Positions 5,522-5,681 of a stretch of DNA of 5,681 bases are shown here, piece by piece. The stretch comes from an uncultured Pseudomonadota bacterium (GTDB taxonomy: Bacteria; Myxococcota_A; UBA9042; CAIXZC01). The notes beneath the pieces were generated by a model that had not been told where the DNA came from, did not search any database, and was given only the letters and a program-made list of their open reading frames with translations. The stretch is from positions 1-5,681 of the forward strand of contig CALGBT010000715.1 in the NCBI GenBank assembly GCA_937884235.1, given 5' to 3'. Made by a program: the position numbers and the translations under genes. Numbering within the stretch: the stretch's first letter is position 1; each line of letters begins with the position of its first letter.

Positions 5522-5681
5522 TCCCCGGGAATATCTCGCCCCCACTCGTGGTTCCCCCTACGTACGCCACCAGGGGCGGGAGGTAGCAAGACCCTTTCTT
5601 CCTCCTAAGTCGCAAAGGTCCTCCCGCCCCGCCCCCTCGCCTCATTAAGCTTCTCCGGCCTCCCGCCCGCCGCTGCCGTTG
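5522..5681. other. Non-coding 3' flank, GC-rich, no gene seen
   Basis: After the stop codon the remaining 160 bp contain no credible coding start on either strand. The stretch is C-rich on the plus strand and carries repeated CCTCCCGCCC (5620-5629 and 5659-5668), the inverse form GGGGCGGGAGG at 5573-5583, and CGCCCC at 5537-5542 that can also pair with the GGGGCG of that arm. Any next gene begins beyond the right edge. Confidence 0.7.
5573..5630 (+). terminator. Possible terminator: 11-bp GC inverted repeat after the 909-aa gene
   Basis: GGGGCGGGAGG (5573-5583) is perfectly complementary to CCTCCCGCCCC (5620-5630) across 36 nt. Within the loop ACCCTTT (5591-5597) can pair with AAAGGT (5614-5619) with one bulge, lengthening the structure. 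There is no T-run after the stem, so it is not a classic intrinsic terminator, though many GC-rich genomes terminate at such stems. It begins 51 nt after the stop codon. Confidence 0.35.

Overview
The window is a GC-rich bacterial stretch with strong C preference at third codon positions. It holds three protein genes, all of which look like cell-surface or envelope proteins. The domain vocabulary is thrombospondin type 3 (TSP3) Asp-rich loops, MopE-type 'DNDCDGLVDE' repeats, a 'CDDGNN...GDGC' Cys motif, and lipoproteins with Asp/Ser/Thr-rich tails. This mix is typical of Myxococcota and related deltaproteobacterial lineages. That taxonomic placement is inferred from protein style only; there is no rRNA or marker gene here.

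Layout. (1) Positions 2-2089, plus strand: the 3' part of a large secreted Asp/Cys-rich protein whose start lies left of the window. It runs TSP3-like calcium loops, seven exact-length 51-residue MopE-like repeats plus a degenerate eighth, a 'YYxDxDxDxYG' MopE segment, a DUF4215/Myxo-disulfide-type Cys motif and an unrecognised C-terminal domain of about 136 residues. (2) Positions 2115-2495, minus strand: a small, extremely acidic lipoprotein, convergent with gene 1 across only 25 bp. (3) Positions 2496-2791: a 296-bp divergent control region with two inverted repeats and a strong Shine-Dalgarno (SD) sequence at each edge. (4) Positions 2792-5521, plus strand: a 909-residue lipoprotein starting at TTG. 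Its N-terminal half resembles a GH20/GH67-type accessory domain followed by a glycosidase-like TIM barrel; its substrate is unknown. (5) Positions 5522-5681: non-coding, with GC-rich inverted repeats that may form a terminator.

How the parts fit. The acidic lipoprotein and the glycosidase-like lipoprotein are divergently transcribed from a shared upstream region and could be co-controlled. The repeat protein may be an independent surface gene. All three probably act outside the cytoplasm, and two of them carry Asp/Asn-rich candidate calcium sites. I see no mobile element, CRISPR array, tRNA, phage gene or recognisable defence system. The most unusual points are the glycosidase-like protein that appears to lack the canonical GH20 Asp-Glu pair, the Lys/Arg-free lipoprotein tail, the unrecognised C-terminal domain of the repeat protein, and the dyads in the divergent region.
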